This document shows, piece by piece, positions 1-12,114 of a DNA stretch of 64,000 nucleotides; positions within the stretch are counted from its first letter, which is position 1; each line of letters starts with the position of its first letter. The stretch lies in NCBI RefSeq assembly GCF_001570405.1, contig NZ_BBYM01000005.1:62001-126000 (forward strand). The letters are read 5' to 3'. This DNA is from Microtetraspora niveoalba (GTDB lineage: Bacteria; Actinomycetota; Actinomycetes; Streptosporangiales; Streptosporangiaceae). The translations under genes and the position numbers were made by a program. Under the pieces are notes generated by a model. That model saw only the letters and a program-made list of their open reading frames with translations, did not search any database and had not been told where the DNA came from.

Positions 1-407
1 GCCACCAGGACCAGCGTCCCCACCGAGCCGGCGACGTTCAGGCCGAGCCAGGTGAGGGAGATGGCGAGCACCACCGCGACCTGGGCCGCGGCCACCGCCC
101 CGAACCCGAGGGCGTAGCCGAGCAGCAGGTCGAACTTCCCGAGCGGGCCGGCCATCAGCCGTTCCAGCGTGCCGGTCGCCCGCTCCCGCTGGGTCGTGAT
201 CGAGGTGACCATGAACATCACGACGAACGGGAAGATGCCGAGCAGCGTCGGGCCCAGCCGGTCGAACGACGCCGGGTCGTCGATGACGTACCTGAGCAGG
301 ATCATCAGCAGGCTCGGCACGCCGACGAGCAGCGCGAGCGTGCGGCGGTCGTGGCGGAGCTGGGCGAGGATGCGGCCCGCCGTGGCGAAGGTGATCGCGG
401 GACTCAT
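1..407 (-). CDS. ABC-2 type transporter permease (partial, N-terminal part)
   Basis: Membrane subunit of an ABC exporter; the C-terminal part lies beyond the window edge. About 135 residues are visible, starting MSPAITFATAGRILAQLRHD. Hydrophobic segments lie at about residues 24-42, 52-70 and 93-120. Between the second and third is the TTQRERATGTLERL stretch typical of ABC-2/DrrB-like permeases. The ATG overlaps the TGA of the upstream ATPase gene (ATGA), so the two are translationally coupled and form one exporter. Substrate unknown; the family includes drug and polysaccharide exporters. Confidence 0.85.
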   Translation of the reverse strand, partial: MSPAITFATAGRILAQLRHDRRTLALLVGVPSLLMILLRYVIDDPASFDRLGPTLLGIFPFVVMFMVTSITTQRERATGTLERLMAGPLGKFDLLLGYALGFGAVAAAQVAVVLAISLTWLGLNVAGSVGTLVLV

Positions 408-1138
408 CGGACGCTCTCCGCCCTCTCCTCGACGAGGCGCAGGAACGCCTCTTCCAGATCGACGGTCCCGGCGCGCTCACGCAGCTCGCCGGGGGCGCCG
501 TCGGCCAGGATCTCGCCCTCCCTGAGCATGATCAGCCGATGGCACCGGGCCGCCTCGTCCATGACGTGGCTGGAGACGACCAGGGTCACGCCGCGTTCCG
601 CGAGGCTCTGGAAGAGCCGCCAGAGGTCCTGGCGCAGCACGGGGTCGAGACCGACGGTCGGCTCGTCGAGCAGCAGCAGCTCCGGCGAGCCGAGGAGCGC
701 GACGGCCAGGCTGGCCCGGCCGAGCTGCCCGCCGGAGAGCGCGGAGCCCAGCCGGTCGCCCGCGCCCGCGAGGCCGACCTCCTCCAGTACGCGCTCGGCG
801 TCGCCCTTGCCCGCCCCGAGGACCTTGGCGAAGTACCGCAGGTTCTCCAGCACCGTCAGATCCCGATATATGGCGGCACTCTGCGTCGAGTAGCCGATCT
901 TGCGGCGAAGGGCGGGGCTGCCCGCCGGAGCGCCGAGCACGGTCACCTCCCCGCTCCCGACGATCTGCACGCCCACGATCGAGCGGATCAGGGTCGTCTT
1001 GCCGCATCCACTGGGCCCGAGCAGGCCCGTCACCTGTCCGCGCGGCACCTCGAAGGTGAGGCCGCGCAGGACCTCGGCGCCGCCCCGGGAAACCCGCAGG
1101 TCCCGTACGGCCACCGCCGGTCCGGATAAATTCATCAT
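404..1138 (-). CDS. ABC transporter ATP-binding protein (DrrA-like)
   Basis: Cytoplasmic ATPase that powers the coupled permease. 244 aa with Walker A GPSGCGKTT at about residues 41-49, signature LSGGQ near 138, Walker B LLLLDEPTVGLDP and the switch His in VVSSHVMDE. The short C-terminal tail (GTVDLEEAFLRLV) is typical of the ABC-2 exporter ATPase class. There is no ribosome-binding site; a strong promoter places the transcription start at or next to the ATG, so a leaderless transcript is likely. A second in-frame ATG follows immediately. Confidence 0.9.
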   Translation of the reverse strand: MMNLSGPAVAVRDLRVSRGGAEVLRGLTFEVPRGQVTGLLGPSGCGKTTLIRSIVGVQIVGSGEVTVLGAPAGSPALRRKIGYSTQSAAIYRDLTVLENLRYFAKVLGAGKGDAERVLEEVGLAGAGDRLGSALSGGQLGRASLAVALLGSPELLLLDEPTVGLDPVLRQDLWRLFQSLAERGVTLVVSSHVMDEAARCHRLIMLREGEILADGAPGELRERAGTVDLEEAFLRLVEERAESVR

Positions 1139-1144
1139 GTGTTG

Positions 1145-1173
1145 AAATTAGACCTCGTGCGACACCCCGTCAA
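1145..1173 (-). promoter_or_regulatory. Housekeeping-type promoter of the ABC exporter operon
   Basis: On the minus strand TTGACG (1173-1168), a 17-nt spacer, then TAATTT (1150-1145). The expected transcription start, about 7 nt after the -10, coincides with the ATG at 1138. This is the best sigma-70-like promoter match I found in the window. Confidence 0.75.
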
Positions 1174-1215
1174 CATCGCTCGAACCGGCCGGGCCGCCAC
1201 CTCGTTTAATGAGAT

Positions 1216-1704
1216 ATGCGAAGGTTCCCGGCCACAACGCTCCTGTTCACGGCACTCCTGTTCACGGCGGTCGCGTGCGGGCAGCAGCCGTCCACGTCGT
1301 CCGCCTCGCCCGGCGCGCCGGGCTCCGCGGGGACGTCCGCGCCGCCCGGCGGCGACGGCACGACCAGCGCGCCCGCACAATCGGAGCCCGTCCGCGGGAC
1401 ACCCTCACCGGAGACGCCCATGGGTAACACGCTCAACCCTCGGAAGATCCCCTGGACCAGCGCGACGCCGTCGGCGGACGGCACGTCGCTCACCCTCGTC
1501 TGGTGGTCCGGCGTCGCCCCCTGCACGGTGCTCGACCGGGTCGAGGTGGAGGAGGCCGCGAAGCGCGTCACCGTCACGATCTACGAGGGCCGCGACCCGC
1601 ACTTCCCCGACACCGCCTGCATCGAAATCGCCGTCGAGAAGACGACGACGGTGCGGCTCTCCGCGCCGCTCGACGGGCGCGAGGTGGTGGACGGCGCCAA
1701 GTGA
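1216..1704 (+). CDS. Putative lipoprotein, WWSG paralogue 1
   Basis: 162 aa, function unknown. The N-terminus MRRFPATTLLFTALLFTAVAC is a lipoprotein-type signal with Cys21 as the probable lipidation site. A Ser/Pro/Gly/Thr-rich linker (about residues 22-75) follows, then a conserved C-terminal domain with the signatures WTSA, WWSGVAPCTVLDRV, VTIYEGR, CIEIAVEKTTTVRL and VVDGAK. Two Cys in the domain could form a disulfide. Its stop codon overlaps the start of the next gene, which carries the same domain. I do not recognise the family; a surface-attached binding or sensor role is only a guess. Confidence 0.8.
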   Translation: MRRFPATTLLFTALLFTAVACGQQPSTSSASPGAPGSAGTSAPPGGDGTTSAPAQSEPVRGTPSPETPMGNTLNPRKIPWTSATPSADGTSLTLVWWSGVAPCTVLDRVEVEEAAKRVTVTIYEGRDPHFPDTACIEIAVEKTTTVRLSAPLDGREVVDGAK

Positions 1705-2189
1705 TGAACCGGCCGCGGAGGCGCTCCGTCAATACGGTCATGCGGACCATTCCACGAACGGCGGCGCTGGCCGCGACGCTCCTGATCACGATCGCCGGGA
1801 CGGCCGCGGCCTCCCTGGCCTCCTCGGGCGCGCCGGCCGCGTCCGCCGTCCCCGCCTCCCCTGCGGACGTTCCGGCCCCGGCCGCCGCGCCTACCCCGGT
1901 GAAGCCCAGGGGCGGCACCATCGACCCGCGCGCGGTCAGGTGGACCTCGGCCAAGCCGATCAGGAACGGCAGATACCTGCGCGTCACCTGGTGGTCCGGC
2001 GTCGAACCCTGCTCGGTGCTCGACCGGGTCGGGGTCAAGGAGACCGGGAGGAAGGTCATCGTGACCCTCTATGAGGGCCGCGGGAAGGACGCCCAGATGT
2101 GCATCATGATCGCCGTCAAGAAGAGCACGATCGTGAAGCTCAGGGCCCCGCTCGGCGACCGCGTGGTCGTCGACGGCGCCAAGCGCTGA
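1704..2189 (+). CDS. Putative secreted protein, WWSG paralogue 2
   Basis: 161 aa from the ATG that overlaps the previous stop (TGATG). A second in-frame ATG at 1740 (MRTIPRTAALAATLLITIAG) would start directly at the signal peptide and is also plausible. After an Ala/Pro-rich linker the C-terminal domain repeats the pattern of its neighbour: WTSA, WWSGVEPCSVLDRV, VTLYEGR, CIMIAVKKSTIVKL, VVDGAK. There is no lipobox Cys, so this copy is probably released or held by an uncleaved signal. The pair looks like a tandem duplication with different anchoring. Function unknown. Confidence 0.8.
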   Translation: MNRPRRRSVNTVMRTIPRTAALAATLLITIAGTAAASLASSGAPAASAVPASPADVPAPAAAPTPVKPRGGTIDPRAVRWTSAKPIRNGRYLRVTWWSGVEPCSVLDRVGVKETGRKVIVTLYEGRGKDAQMCIMIAVKKSTIVKLRAPLGDRVVVDGAKR

Positions 2190-4897
<2,708 letters not shown>

Positions 4898-4905
4898 AAC
4901 CCCGC

Positions 4906-4941
4906 GTTTCTCTCCCGATCCGGCAGGATCGGGAGAGAAAC
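4906..4941 (+). other. 16-bp perfect inverted repeat between grpE and dnaJ
   Basis: Arms 4906-4921 and 4926-4941 are perfectly complementary around a GGCA loop. No T-run follows, so it is not a classical terminator. It lies in the only real intergenic gap of the dnaK operon (78 nt). A role in mRNA processing, 3-prime-end stabilisation or partial attenuation that lowers DnaJ relative to DnaK/GrpE is inference. Confidence 0.85.
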
Positions 4942-4975
4942 CAGAGACACCCCCTTGCGCGGAGGAAAGCGATAG

Positions 4976-6160
4976 ATGAGCACCAAGGACTACCTGGAGA
5001 AGGACTATTACGCCGTCCTTGGTGTGCCCAAGTCCGCCACCGCCGCAGAGATCAAGACGGCGTACCGGAAGCTGGCCAGGCAGTACCACCCGGACGCCAA
5101 CAAGGGCAACACCGAGACCGAGGAGAAGTTCAAGGAGGTCTCCGAGGCCTACGACGTGCTCTCCGACACCAAGCGCCGCAAGGAGTACGACGAGGCCCGC
5201 ACCCTGTTCGGGTCGGGGATCGGCGGATACGCCGGCACCGGCGCGTCGCGGGGCGGCGGCTTCAACTTCGACTTCGGCGACCTGTTCTCCGGCGGCGGCT
5301 CCGGGCACAGCGGGGCGGGTGACCGCATCGGCGACCTGTTCGGCGGCCTGTTCAACCGGGGCGGCGGCCGCACCACGGCGACCGGCGCCACCCGGCCGCG
5401 CCGCGGCCAGGACATCGAGTCCGAGGTCACGATGTCGTTCGCCGAGGCCATCGAGGGCACCACGGTCTCGCTGCGACTGACCAGCTCGTCCGCCTGTGCC
5501 GCGTGCAGCGGCACGGGCGCCAAGGCGGGCACCACGCCGCGCGTCTGCCCGACTTGCGAGGGCACCGGCGCGGCCAGCCGCAACCTGGGGAACTTCGCCT
5601 TCTCCGAGCCGTGCCGCGACTGCCGTGGCCGGGGTCTGATCGTGGACGAGCCGTGCCCGGTGTGCGAGGGCAGCGGCCGGGGCAAGAGCACCCGCACCAT
5701 CCAGGCCCGCATCCCGGCGGGCGTCGGTGACGGCCAGCGCATCCGGCTCAAGGCCAAGGGCGCACCCGGCGAGAACGGCGGCCCCGCGGGCGACCTCTAC
5801 GTCCAGGTCCACGTCAAGCCGCACCCGGTGTTCGGCCGCACGGGCGAGAACCTCACGGTCACCGTGCCGGTCACGTTCCCCGAGGCGGCGCTCGGCGCCG
5901 AGATCAAGGTGCCCACCCTGAAGGGCATGCCGGTAACCCTGCGCGTCCCGGAGGGCACGCCCAACGGGCGCACGTTCCGCGTGCGCGGCCGGGGAGCCCC
6001 CCGCAAGGACGGCACCAAGGGCGACCTGCTCGTCACCGTTCAGGTGATGGTGCCGTCGCACCTCGACGACAAGGCGAAGGCGGCTCTTGAGGAGTTCCGC
6101 GACGCCAGCGAGGGCACCGACCTGAGAGAAGAGCTGATCAAGCAGGCCAGAAGCGAGTGA
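4976..6160 (+). CDS. dnaJ: Co-chaperone DnaJ (Hsp40), type I
   Basis: Delivers substrates to DnaK and triggers its ATPase. 394 aa with J domain at about residues 9-75 including the HPD motif (YHPDAN), a Gly/Phe-rich region (about 80-140), a zinc-finger domain with four CxxCxGxG-type repeats ([32 protein letters not shown]; about 173-236), then the substrate-binding C-terminal domain. The start is preceded by GCGGAGGAAAGCG. All zinc ligands are present. Four bases separate it from hspR. Confidence 0.97.
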   Translation: MSTKDYLEKDYYAVLGVPKSATAAEIKTAYRKLARQYHPDANKGNTETEEKFKEVSEAYDVLSDTKRRKEYDEARTLFGSGIGGYAGTGASRGGGFNFDFGDLFSGGGSGHSGAGDRIGDLFGGLFNRGGGRTTATGATRPRRGQDIESEVTMSFAEAIEGTTVSLRLTSSSACAACSGTGAKAGTTPRVCPTCEGTGAASRNLGNFAFSEPCRDCRGRGLIVDEPCPVCEGSGRGKSTRTIQARIPAGVGDGQRIRLKAKGAPGENGGPAGDLYVQVHVKPHPVFGRTGENLTVTVPVTFPEAALGAEIKVPTLKGMPVTLRVPEGTPNGRTFRVRGRGAPRKDGTKGDLLVTVQVMVPSHLDDKAKAALEEFRDASEGTDLREELIKQARSE

Positions 6161-6164
6161 GCGC

Positions 6165-6512
6165 ATGGATGCCAACTTCTTCGATCTGTCCGACGACACA
6201 CCGGTCTACGTCATTTCGGTGGCCGCCCAGCTCTCCGGACTGCACCCGCAGACACTCCGGCAGTACGACCGGCTCGGGCTGGTCAGCCCGGGGCGTACGG
6301 CCGGGCGCGGGCGGCTCTACTCGACGAGGGACATCGTGCTGCTGCGCGAGGTGCAACGGCTCTCGCAGGAGGACGGCATCAACCTCGCCGGCATCAAGCG
6401 CATCCTCGAACTCGAAACCGAGAACCTGCGCCTGCGCGACGAGGTGGTGCGGCTCCGCGGCGAGCTGACCATGATGCGCGCACTGGTCAGATACGAACTT
6501 CCACCAGCCTGA
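6165..6512 (+). CDS. hspR: Heat-shock repressor HspR (MerR family)
   Basis: 115 aa. MerR-type winged helix-turn-helix in the N-terminal half (YVISVAAQLSGLHPQTLRQYDRLGLVSPGRT...GRGRLYS), then a leucine-rich coiled-coil (LELETENLRLRDEVVRLRGEL). It binds the HAIR inverted repeats upstream of dnaK and so represses its own operon until heat titrates DnaK away. The start ATG lies 4 nt after dnaJ. Length and context are as in Streptomyces. Confidence 0.96.
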   Translation: MDANFFDLSDDTPVYVISVAAQLSGLHPQTLRQYDRLGLVSPGRTAGRGRLYSTRDIVLLREVQRLSQEDGINLAGIKRILELETENLRLRDEVVRLRGELTMMRALVRYELPPA

Positions 6513-6658
6513 TCCGGGAATTCACGGGACCGCGTGCCGCGTGGCGGTGAACCCGCCGAGCGGTTCGGGGAGCGCAGGGCCCCTCGACCGCCCGGGCGGG
6601 TGACAGCCGACGCGCCGGTGACGCGTGCCCGCTGAGCGAAGCGAGGCCACGAACCACC

Positions 6659-9253
6659 ATGGACTACAAGCTGACGCAGAAGAGCCAGGAGGCCCTGGCC
6701 GGGGCGGTCCGGCGGGCGGCCGCCGAGGGCAACCCCGAGGTGGCCCCCGCTCACCTCCTCACGACGCTGCTCGCCCAGACGGGCGGCACCGCCGTTCCCC
6801 TCCTGGAGGCGGTGGGCGCCGACTGGAAGCAGCTCCGGACCAAGGCCGAGGAGCTGCTCGCCGCGCTGCCCAAGGCGCACGGCGCCACGGTGAGCGCCCC
6901 GTCGAGCTCCCGGCAGCTCCTCACCGTGCTGAACACCGCCGCCCAGCGCGCCAAGCAGCTCGAGGACGAGTACGTCTCGACCGAGCACCTGCTGGTGAGC
7001 CTCGCGGCCGACGGCGGCGCGGTCGCCGGCCTGCTCACGTCGCAGGGGGCGACGCCGAACGCGCTGCTCGACGCGTTCGAGAAGGTGCGCGGCCACGCCC
7101 GGGTCACCAGCGAGACCCCCGAGGACACCTACCGGGCCCTGGAGAAGTACGGCGTCGACCTCACCGAGCGGGCCAGGTCCGGCAAGCTCGACCCGGTCAT
7201 CGGCCGGGACACGGAGATCCGCCGGGTCATCCAGGTGCTCTCCCGCCGCACGAAGAACAACCCCGTCCTGATCGGCGAGCCCGGCGTCGGCAAGACCGCG
7301 GTGGTCGAGGGCCTGGCCCAGCGGATGATCGCCGGCGACGTGCCGGAGAGCCTCAGGAACAAGCGTCTCGTCGCGCTCGACCTCGGCTCGATGGTCGCGG
7401 GCGCGAAGTACCGCGGCGAGTTCGAGGAGCGCCTCAAGGCCGTGCTCAACGAGATCAAGGAGAGCAACGGCCAGATCGTCACGTTCATCGACGAACTGCA
7501 CACCATGGTCGGCGCGGGCGCGGCCGAGGGCGCGATGGACGCCGGCAACATGCTCAAGCCGATGCTGGCGCGCGGCGAGCTGCGGATGATCGGCGCGACC
7601 ACGCTCGACGAGTACCGCGAGCGCATCGAGAAGGACCCCGCGCTCGAGCGCCGGTTCCAGCAGGTCTACGTGGGCGAGCCCACGGTCGAGGACACGATCG
7701 CGATCCTGCGCGGGCTGAAGGGCCGCTACGAGGCCCACCACCAGGTGCAGATCTCCGACAGCGCGCTGGTGGCCGCCGCGACGCTCTCCGACCGCTACAT
7801 CACGGCGCGGTTCCTGCCGGACAAGGCCATCGACCTGGTCGACGAGTCGATGTCCCGGTTGCGCATGGAGATCGACTCGCGCCCGGTCGAGATCGACGAG
7901 CTCCAGCGCATCGTGGACCGGCTCAAGATGGAGGAGCTGGCCCTCGTCAAGGAGACCGACGAGGCGAGCCGCCAGCGGCTGGGGAAGCTCCGCGAGGAGC
8001 TGGCGAACCGCCAGGAGGAGCTCAACGGCCTCGTCGGCCGGTGGGAGCGTGAGAAGGCCGGGCTCAACAAGGTCGGCGAGCTGAAGAAGCAGCTCGACGA
8101 GGCGCGCGGCGCGGCCGAGCGGGCCCAGCGCGACGGCAAGTTCGAGGACGCGTCCCGGCTGATGTACGGCGAGGTGCCCCGGCTGGAGAAGGAGCTGGCC
8201 GAGGCGACCAGGGCCGCGGAGGAGGCCGAGGAGACCGACGAGCCGCCGATGGTGAAGGAGGAGGTCGGCCCCGACGACATCGCCGACGTCATCTCGTCCT
8301 GGACCGGCATCCCCGCGGGCCGCCTCCTTGAGGGCGAGACCGCCAAGCTGCTGCGCATGGAGGACGAGCTCGGCCGCCGCCTGATCGGCCAGCGCTCCGC
8401 CGTGCAGGCCGTGTCCGACGCGGTACGGCGGGCCAGGGCGGGCATCTCCGACCCCGACCGCCCGACCGGGTCCTTCCTCTTCCTCGGCCCCACGGGCGTC
8501 GGCAAGACCGAGCTGGCCAAGGCGCTCGCCGAGTTCCTGTTCGACGACGAACGGGCGATGACCCGCATCGACATGAGCGAGTACGGCGAGAAGCACAGCG
8601 TGGCCCGGCTCGTCGGCGCGCCTCCTGGATACGTCGGCTACGAGGAGGGCGGCCAGCTCACCGAGGCCGTGCGCCGCCGGCCGTACACGGTGGTGCTGCT
8701 CGATGAGGTCGAGAAGGCGCACCCCGAGGTCTTCGACGTGCTGCTGCAGGTGCTGGACGACGGCCGGCTCACCGACGGCCAGGGGCGCACGGTCGACTTC
8801 AGGAACACGATCCTGATCCTCACGTCCAACATCGGATCGCAGTTCCTGGTCGATCCCACGATGGAGAACGGCGCCAAGCGCGAGGCCGTGATGACGGCGG
8901 TCAGGGGCGCTTTCAAGCCGGAGTTCCTCAACCGGCTCGACGACGTCATCGTGTTCGACGCGCTGGGCACCGAGGAGCTGTCGCAGATCGTCGATCTCCA
9001 GGTGTCACGCCTGGGGGCGCGGCTCGCCGACCGGAGGCTCACACTGTCCGTGTCGCCCGGCGCCCGCGAGTGGCTCGCGCTGACCGGCTACGACCCGGTG
9101 TACGGCGCCCGCCCGCTCCGGCGGCTGATCCAGTCGGCGATCGGCGACACGCTGGCCAAGGCGCTGCTGTCCGGCGAGATCCGCGACGGCGACGACGTGG
9201 CCGTGGACCTCGACGAGGCCGGGGACACCCTTTCCGTGCGGGCCGTTCGGTAA
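6659..9253 (+). CDS. clpB: ATP-dependent disaggregase ClpB
   Basis: Hexameric AAA+ unfoldase that pulls aggregated proteins apart together with DnaK. 864 aa: two Clp-N repeats (about 1-150), AAA-1 with Walker A GEPGVGKT near residue 205, the coiled-coil M domain (about 410-530, the ClpB hallmark), and AAA-2 with GPTGVGKT near 610 and the sensor/arginine-finger region at the C-terminus. No ClpP-binding loop is apparent. The 146-nt gap after hspR has no HAIR element that I can see, so clpB is probably read from the dnaK operon promoter or an unrecognised one. Confidence 0.97.
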   Translation: MDYKLTQKSQEALAGAVRRAAAEGNPEVAPAHLLTTLLAQTGGTAVPLLEAVGADWKQLRTKAEELLAALPKAHGATVSAPSSSRQLLTVLNTAAQRAKQLEDEYVSTEHLLVSLAADGGAVAGLLTSQGATPNALLDAFEKVRGHARVTSETPEDTYRALEKYGVDLTERARSGKLDPVIGRDTEIRRVIQVLSRRTKNNPVLIGEPGVGKTAVVEGLAQRMIAGDVPESLRNKRLVALDLGSMVAGAKYRGEFEERLKAVLNEIKESNGQIVTFIDELHTMVGAGAAEGAMDAGNMLKPMLARGELRMIGATTLDEYRERIEKDPALERRFQQVYVGEPTVEDTIAILRGLKGRYEAHHQVQISDSALVAAATLSDRYITARFLPDKAIDLVDESMSRLRMEIDSRPVEIDELQRIVDRLKMEELALVKETDEASRQRLGKLREELANRQEELNGLVGRWEREKAGLNKVGELKKQLDEARGAAERAQRDGKFEDASRLMYGEVPRLEKELAEATRAAEEAEETDEPPMVKEEVGPDDIADVISSWTGIPAGRLLEGETAKLLRMEDELGRRLIGQRSAVQAVSDAVRRARAGISDPDRPTGSFLFLGPTGVGKTELAKALAEFLFDDERAMTRIDMSEYGEKHSVARLVGAPPGYVGYEEGGQLTEAVRRRPYTVVLLDEVEKAHPEVFDVLLQVLDDGRLTDGQGRTVDFRNTILILTSNIGSQFLVDPTMENGAKREAVMTAVRGAFKPEFLNRLDDVIVFDALGTEELSQIVDLQVSRLGARLADRRLTLSVSPGAREWLALTGYDPVYGARPLRRLIQSAIGDTLAKALLSGEIRDGDDVAVDLDEAGDTLSVRAVR

Positions 9254-9350
9254 GGACTCCCCCACCATTGGCCCAAGCTGGCCCCTTGCGATCCCCTCGG
9301 CGGTACGTTCTGTGTTCGTCAAGACACGTAAAGCAATCGGGGGGATTGCG

Positions 9351-10043
9351 ATGTCAGGGACATCTCGGAGCATCCGCGGACGGCATGCCGTGCTCGCCAC
9401 CATGACCGCCGGAGTGAGCTGGTTCGCCAGCGGTCCGGCGGTCGCGGCGGCGGGACCGTGCGCGGGCGAGACGACGGCGGCGGTCTGCGAGGCCGCCCTC
9501 ACGAACGGCCCGGCCCGGGCCGCCCGCACGATCACGATCGACAAGGTCGCCCAGGCGGCCGGCCTGCCCGGCCTCTCCTCGGCGGCCGGCGTGCTCAGCA
9601 TCGCCGACGCCGGGGGCGCGGCCGCGGGCCAGGGCCTCCCGGGCCTTCCCGGCACCCCGCCGGCGGCCGGGGCCACGTCCGTGGCCGCCGGCCTGCCGCG
9701 GGCCCTCGCCGTACCGGTGCGGATCCCCGAGCTGCCGGACGTCCCGGCGCTGCCCGCGATCCCCGCCCGGCCCGACGCCACCGGCGGGCAGGCCGGAGAG
9801 CCGGCGGCACGGCAGGTCCCGGGCGCGCAGCCGGCCCTCGATAAGCAGGGCAGGCCGGCGAAGCGGCACGAACAGGGAAAGCGGGCCAAGGCGGAGCGGA
9901 CGGCACCGCGCGAGGCGGAGCGGACGGCACCGCGTGAGGCGGAGCGGACGGCGCCGAAGGCCCCCGGGACGCGGCCGGGCAAGAAGGACGGGGCGGTTGC
10001 CGAGATCGCCAAGAAGTTGATCGACACCACGGTCCTGCCGTAG
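9351..10043 (+). CDS. Secreted Ala/Pro-rich protein with an 8-residue repeat
   Basis: 230 aa, not a recognised family. The ATG is preceded by GGGGGGATT, better than an upstream in-frame ATG. An N-terminal signal-like segment (about 12-38, ending AVAAAG) is followed by a domain with two Cys (CAGETTAAVC), then a long Pro/Ala/Gly-rich stretch, and a basic C-terminal tail with three tandem AERTAPRE/K repeats. It probably leaves the membrane. A hairpin terminator lies downstream. Function unknown; the low-complexity tail suggests cell-wall association. Confidence 0.7.
   Translation: MSGTSRSIRGRHAVLATMTAGVSWFASGPAVAAAGPCAGETTAAVCEAALTNGPARAARTITIDKVAQAAGLPGLSSAAGVLSIADAGGAAAGQGLPGLPGTPPAAGATSVAAGLPRALAVPVRIPELPDVPALPAIPARPDATGGQAGEPAARQVPGAQPALDKQGRPAKRHEQGKRAKAERTAPREAERTAPREAERTAPKAPGTRPGKKDGAVAEIAKKLIDTTVLP
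9891..9962 (+). repeat. Three tandem 24-bp coding repeats
   Basis: Three near-identical 24-bp units (GCGGAGCGGACGGCACCGCG plus 4 nt) encode AERTAPRE, AERTAPRE and AERTAPKA inside the secreted protein gene. Copy number may vary between strains through slippage. Confidence 0.85.
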
Positions 10044-10090
10044 CGGGGCCGTACGCGCCCGCTCCTGGGTGAGCGGGGACGACGAGACGA

Positions 10091-10116
10091 GAAGGGGCCG
10101 CGACCGCGGCCCCTTC
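10091..10116 (+). terminator. Hairpin terminator after the secreted protein gene
   Basis: Perfect 12-bp stem (GAAGGGGCCGCG / CGCGGCCCCTTC) with a 2-nt AC gap, 48 nt after the stop at 10043. No T-run, as is usual in high-GC actinomycetes. The following 215 nt, up to the convergent gene, hold no gene that I can support. Confidence 0.7.
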
Positions 10117-10331
10117 GTCATGTCCGGCGGGACGTGCTCCACGGGGTCGGCACCACGTCCGCTCGCTCCCTCGGGACGACGTCTGATCCATGTGCTCGCC
10201 GGAATCGGCATCCGGCCCACATGCACGTGGCGCGGCGTCCGGACAGCGGTCCACGTGCCCACAAATGGCATCCGCACAGGCGATGCGGAGACGGCGTCCG
10301 CACGTACGGGCCGGGAGTGGACGGCGTGCGG

Positions 10332-10868
10332 TCAGCGGGCGATGTCGAGTGAGGCGTCCAGATCGTCCTCGGGCAGCCCCAGATCGACCCTGATGCGGTA
10401 TCTGGTGCGCAGCAGCGCCTCCCGCATGGTGGTGCCGGGCGCGCAGGCCGCGGCCCCCTCGGTCGCCCATTCGTGGCCGCCGTCCAGGTCCCCGTACGCG
10501 ACCAGCGTCTCGGCGACGGTGAGCGCCGTGGCGGGGTTCCAGACGCCGTCACGGATCGCCGCGATGACCTCTCGCGCCTCGTCGGGGCGGTCGAGCTCGA
10601 AGAGCGTGTCGGCGATGCCCGATCGCGGGTCCACGAGGACCTCTCCGCCGTCCCGCGCGGCCTCGTGGAAACGGTCGAGGGCCACCGCGGGCTGGCCCGC
10701 CTGCCGCCACTCCTCCGCCGCCATGACGAGGATCGCCGCGCGCGACATCTCTCCGGACTCGTAGACCCGGGCCAGCGTGTCGAGCTGACGCGCCAGCGCA
10801 CCGTGGTCGTCGAGCAGCAGTGCTTGTTCGAGCAGCCGGTCCAACTGCTCGTGTGTCACATGGGCCAC
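10332..10868 (-). CDS. TPR-like helical repeat protein
   Basis: 178 aa, cytoplasmic. It is a run of amphipathic helices with TPR-style spacing: LARQLDTLARVYES, MAAEEWRQAGQPAVALDRFHEA, IADTLFELDRPDEAREVIAAI, VAETLVAYGDLDGGHEWATEG. Such proteins mediate protein contacts; no partner is evident. It is encoded alone, convergent with the secreted protein gene. Confidence 0.7.
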   Translation of the reverse strand: MAHVTHEQLDRLLEQALLLDDHGALARQLDTLARVYESGEMSRAAILVMAAEEWRQAGQPAVALDRFHEAARDGGEVLVDPRSGIADTLFELDRPDEAREVIAAIRDGVWNPATALTVAETLVAYGDLDGGHEWATEGAAACAPGTTMREALLRTRYRIRVDLGLPEDDLDASLDIAR

Positions 10869-11015
10869 AAAGGGAGGCTATCGAGGCCGGCCGCCGTTCG
10901 CCCGGGATCCGCCCGCATTCCCCATACCACGAATTGCGTTCGATTAACTACGAAGTGTGTTTCGAGGGGGATTATCGGGCATATTGCCATGGCGCATAGC
11001 GATCAGGGAGCGGTG

Positions 11016-11327
11016 ATGCCGGTGTTCAGGCAGGTGAGTGTGACGCTCGCTTCGGTGATCGCGCTCTCCGCCGTGATCCCCGGCCTCGTCGGCTACGCGA
11101 CGGCCAGGTCCGAGGCGCTGGAGCGGGCGAGCGCCGAGCTGACGCGACTCCAGTCCGAGGTGTACTCCACCGGGGCCTCCATGCGGCCGGTCGCCGCCTC
11201 GTGCCTGATCGCCCGCCCGTTGAAGAAGCGGCGGGCCGTCCCCGTCCAGGTGAGATATCGCCTGATGCCGCTCTCCGACTCCCCGTCCGGCGAGCGGGAA
11301 GGGCTCCGCGGCCACCAGTCCGACTGA
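11016..11327 (+). CDS. Small membrane-anchored hypothetical protein
   Basis: 103 aa. A single hydrophobic segment at about residues 7-27 (VSVTLASVIALSAVIPGLVGY) is followed by a helical stretch (ARSEALERASAELTRLQSEVY) and a basic tail. The start at 11016 was chosen because AGGGAG lies 5 nt upstream; an in-frame ATG at 10989 would add nine residues. Convergent with the TetR gene. No family recognised; the frame may also be fortuitous. Confidence 0.45.
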   Translation: MPVFRQVSVTLASVIALSAVIPGLVGYATARSEALERASAELTRLQSEVYSTGASMRPVAASCLIARPLKKRRAVPVQVRYRLMPLSDSPSGEREGLRGHQSD

Positions 11328-11376
11328 CCCGGGGCTGTCCCGCCCGCCGGCCGTCCACCGGCGCCCCGGAGCGGGA

Positions 11377-12027
11377 TCAGCCGACGCCGAGCTGCCGGGA
11401 GAGATATCCGCGTACGAGCTGCTTGGCCTCGGCCACGATCTCGGGGGAGCCGTGAGGGTCGCGCCGGAAGGCCAGCTTCAGCACCGCGTCGCCCGCCTCG
11501 ACCGCGACGAGGACGGCGCGGTCCAGCTCCTCGCTGTCGGCGAGGCCGAACTCCTGGAGCAGCAGCGCCCGGAGCCGCCCGGCGATCACCGTGTTGTTGT
11601 CCGAGACCGAGTCGAGGAGGTTGAGGTCGACGACGTCGCCGAAGTGCAGGGACCGGAAACCTGGAACGGTCCGATGCATCTCGACGTACTCCTCGATGAT
11701 GGCGTCCACCGCGTCCCACCAGCCGGCGTAGTCCTCGGTCATGAAGCGGCGGCCCACGCGGGCGACGAAGAGCTCGATGTGCCGCCGGGTCAGCGCCTGG
11801 CTGATGGCCCGCTTGTCGGGGAAGAACTGGTAGACCGAGCCGATCGCGACGCCCGCGCGCTCGGCGATGCGGGTCGTGGTGAGCGCCTCGTAACCGATCT
11901 CGTCCAGCAGCTCGGCGCACGCGTCGAGCATCCGCTCCACCCGGCGCGCGCTGCGGCGCTGGGTGGGCCTGCGGCGGAGGGGGTCCGGATTGGCGGGGTC
12001 GTCGTCCTCTTCAAGCTGGATGGACAT
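11377..12027 (-). CDS. TetR-family transcriptional regulator
   Basis: 216 aa. N-terminal DNA-binding domain at about residues 26-75 with the TetR helix-turn-helix (ALTTTRIAERAGVAIGSVYQFFPDKRAI), then an all-helical ligand-binding domain. It lies 87 nt downstream of the CapA-like gene on the same strand. No inverted repeat close to its start identifies a target, and no ligand can be inferred. Confidence 0.88.
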   Translation of the reverse strand: MSIQLEEDDDPANPDPLRRRPTQRRSARRVERMLDACAELLDEIGYEALTTTRIAERAGVAIGSVYQFFPDKRAISQALTRRHIELFVARVGRRFMTEDYAGWWDAVDAIIEEYVEMHRTVPGFRSLHFGDVVDLNLLDSVSDNNTVIAGRLRALLLQEFGLADSEELDRAVLVAVEAGDAVLKLAFRRDPHGSPEIVAEAKQLVRGYLSRQLGVG

Positions 12028-12114
12028 CCCTCCATATTGCCCGCTCGACGCCTTCCGGTCAGTCCCCTCCCGGACAGTCCGCCGATTTCCCGTACGCGGC
12101 CGGCGGGGTGCGGG

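Noticed and set aside
6513-6658. HAIR or CIRCE element upstream of clpB
   Set aside because: I looked for CTTGAGT/ACTCAAG and for CIRCE half-sites and found neither; only GC-rich palindromes such as CCGCCCGGGCGG are present.
6317-8722. 801-aa minus-strand frame across hspR and clpB
   Set aside because: Mirror of the strong codon bias of clpB; Leu/Gly/Ala/Arg-rich with no recognisable fold.
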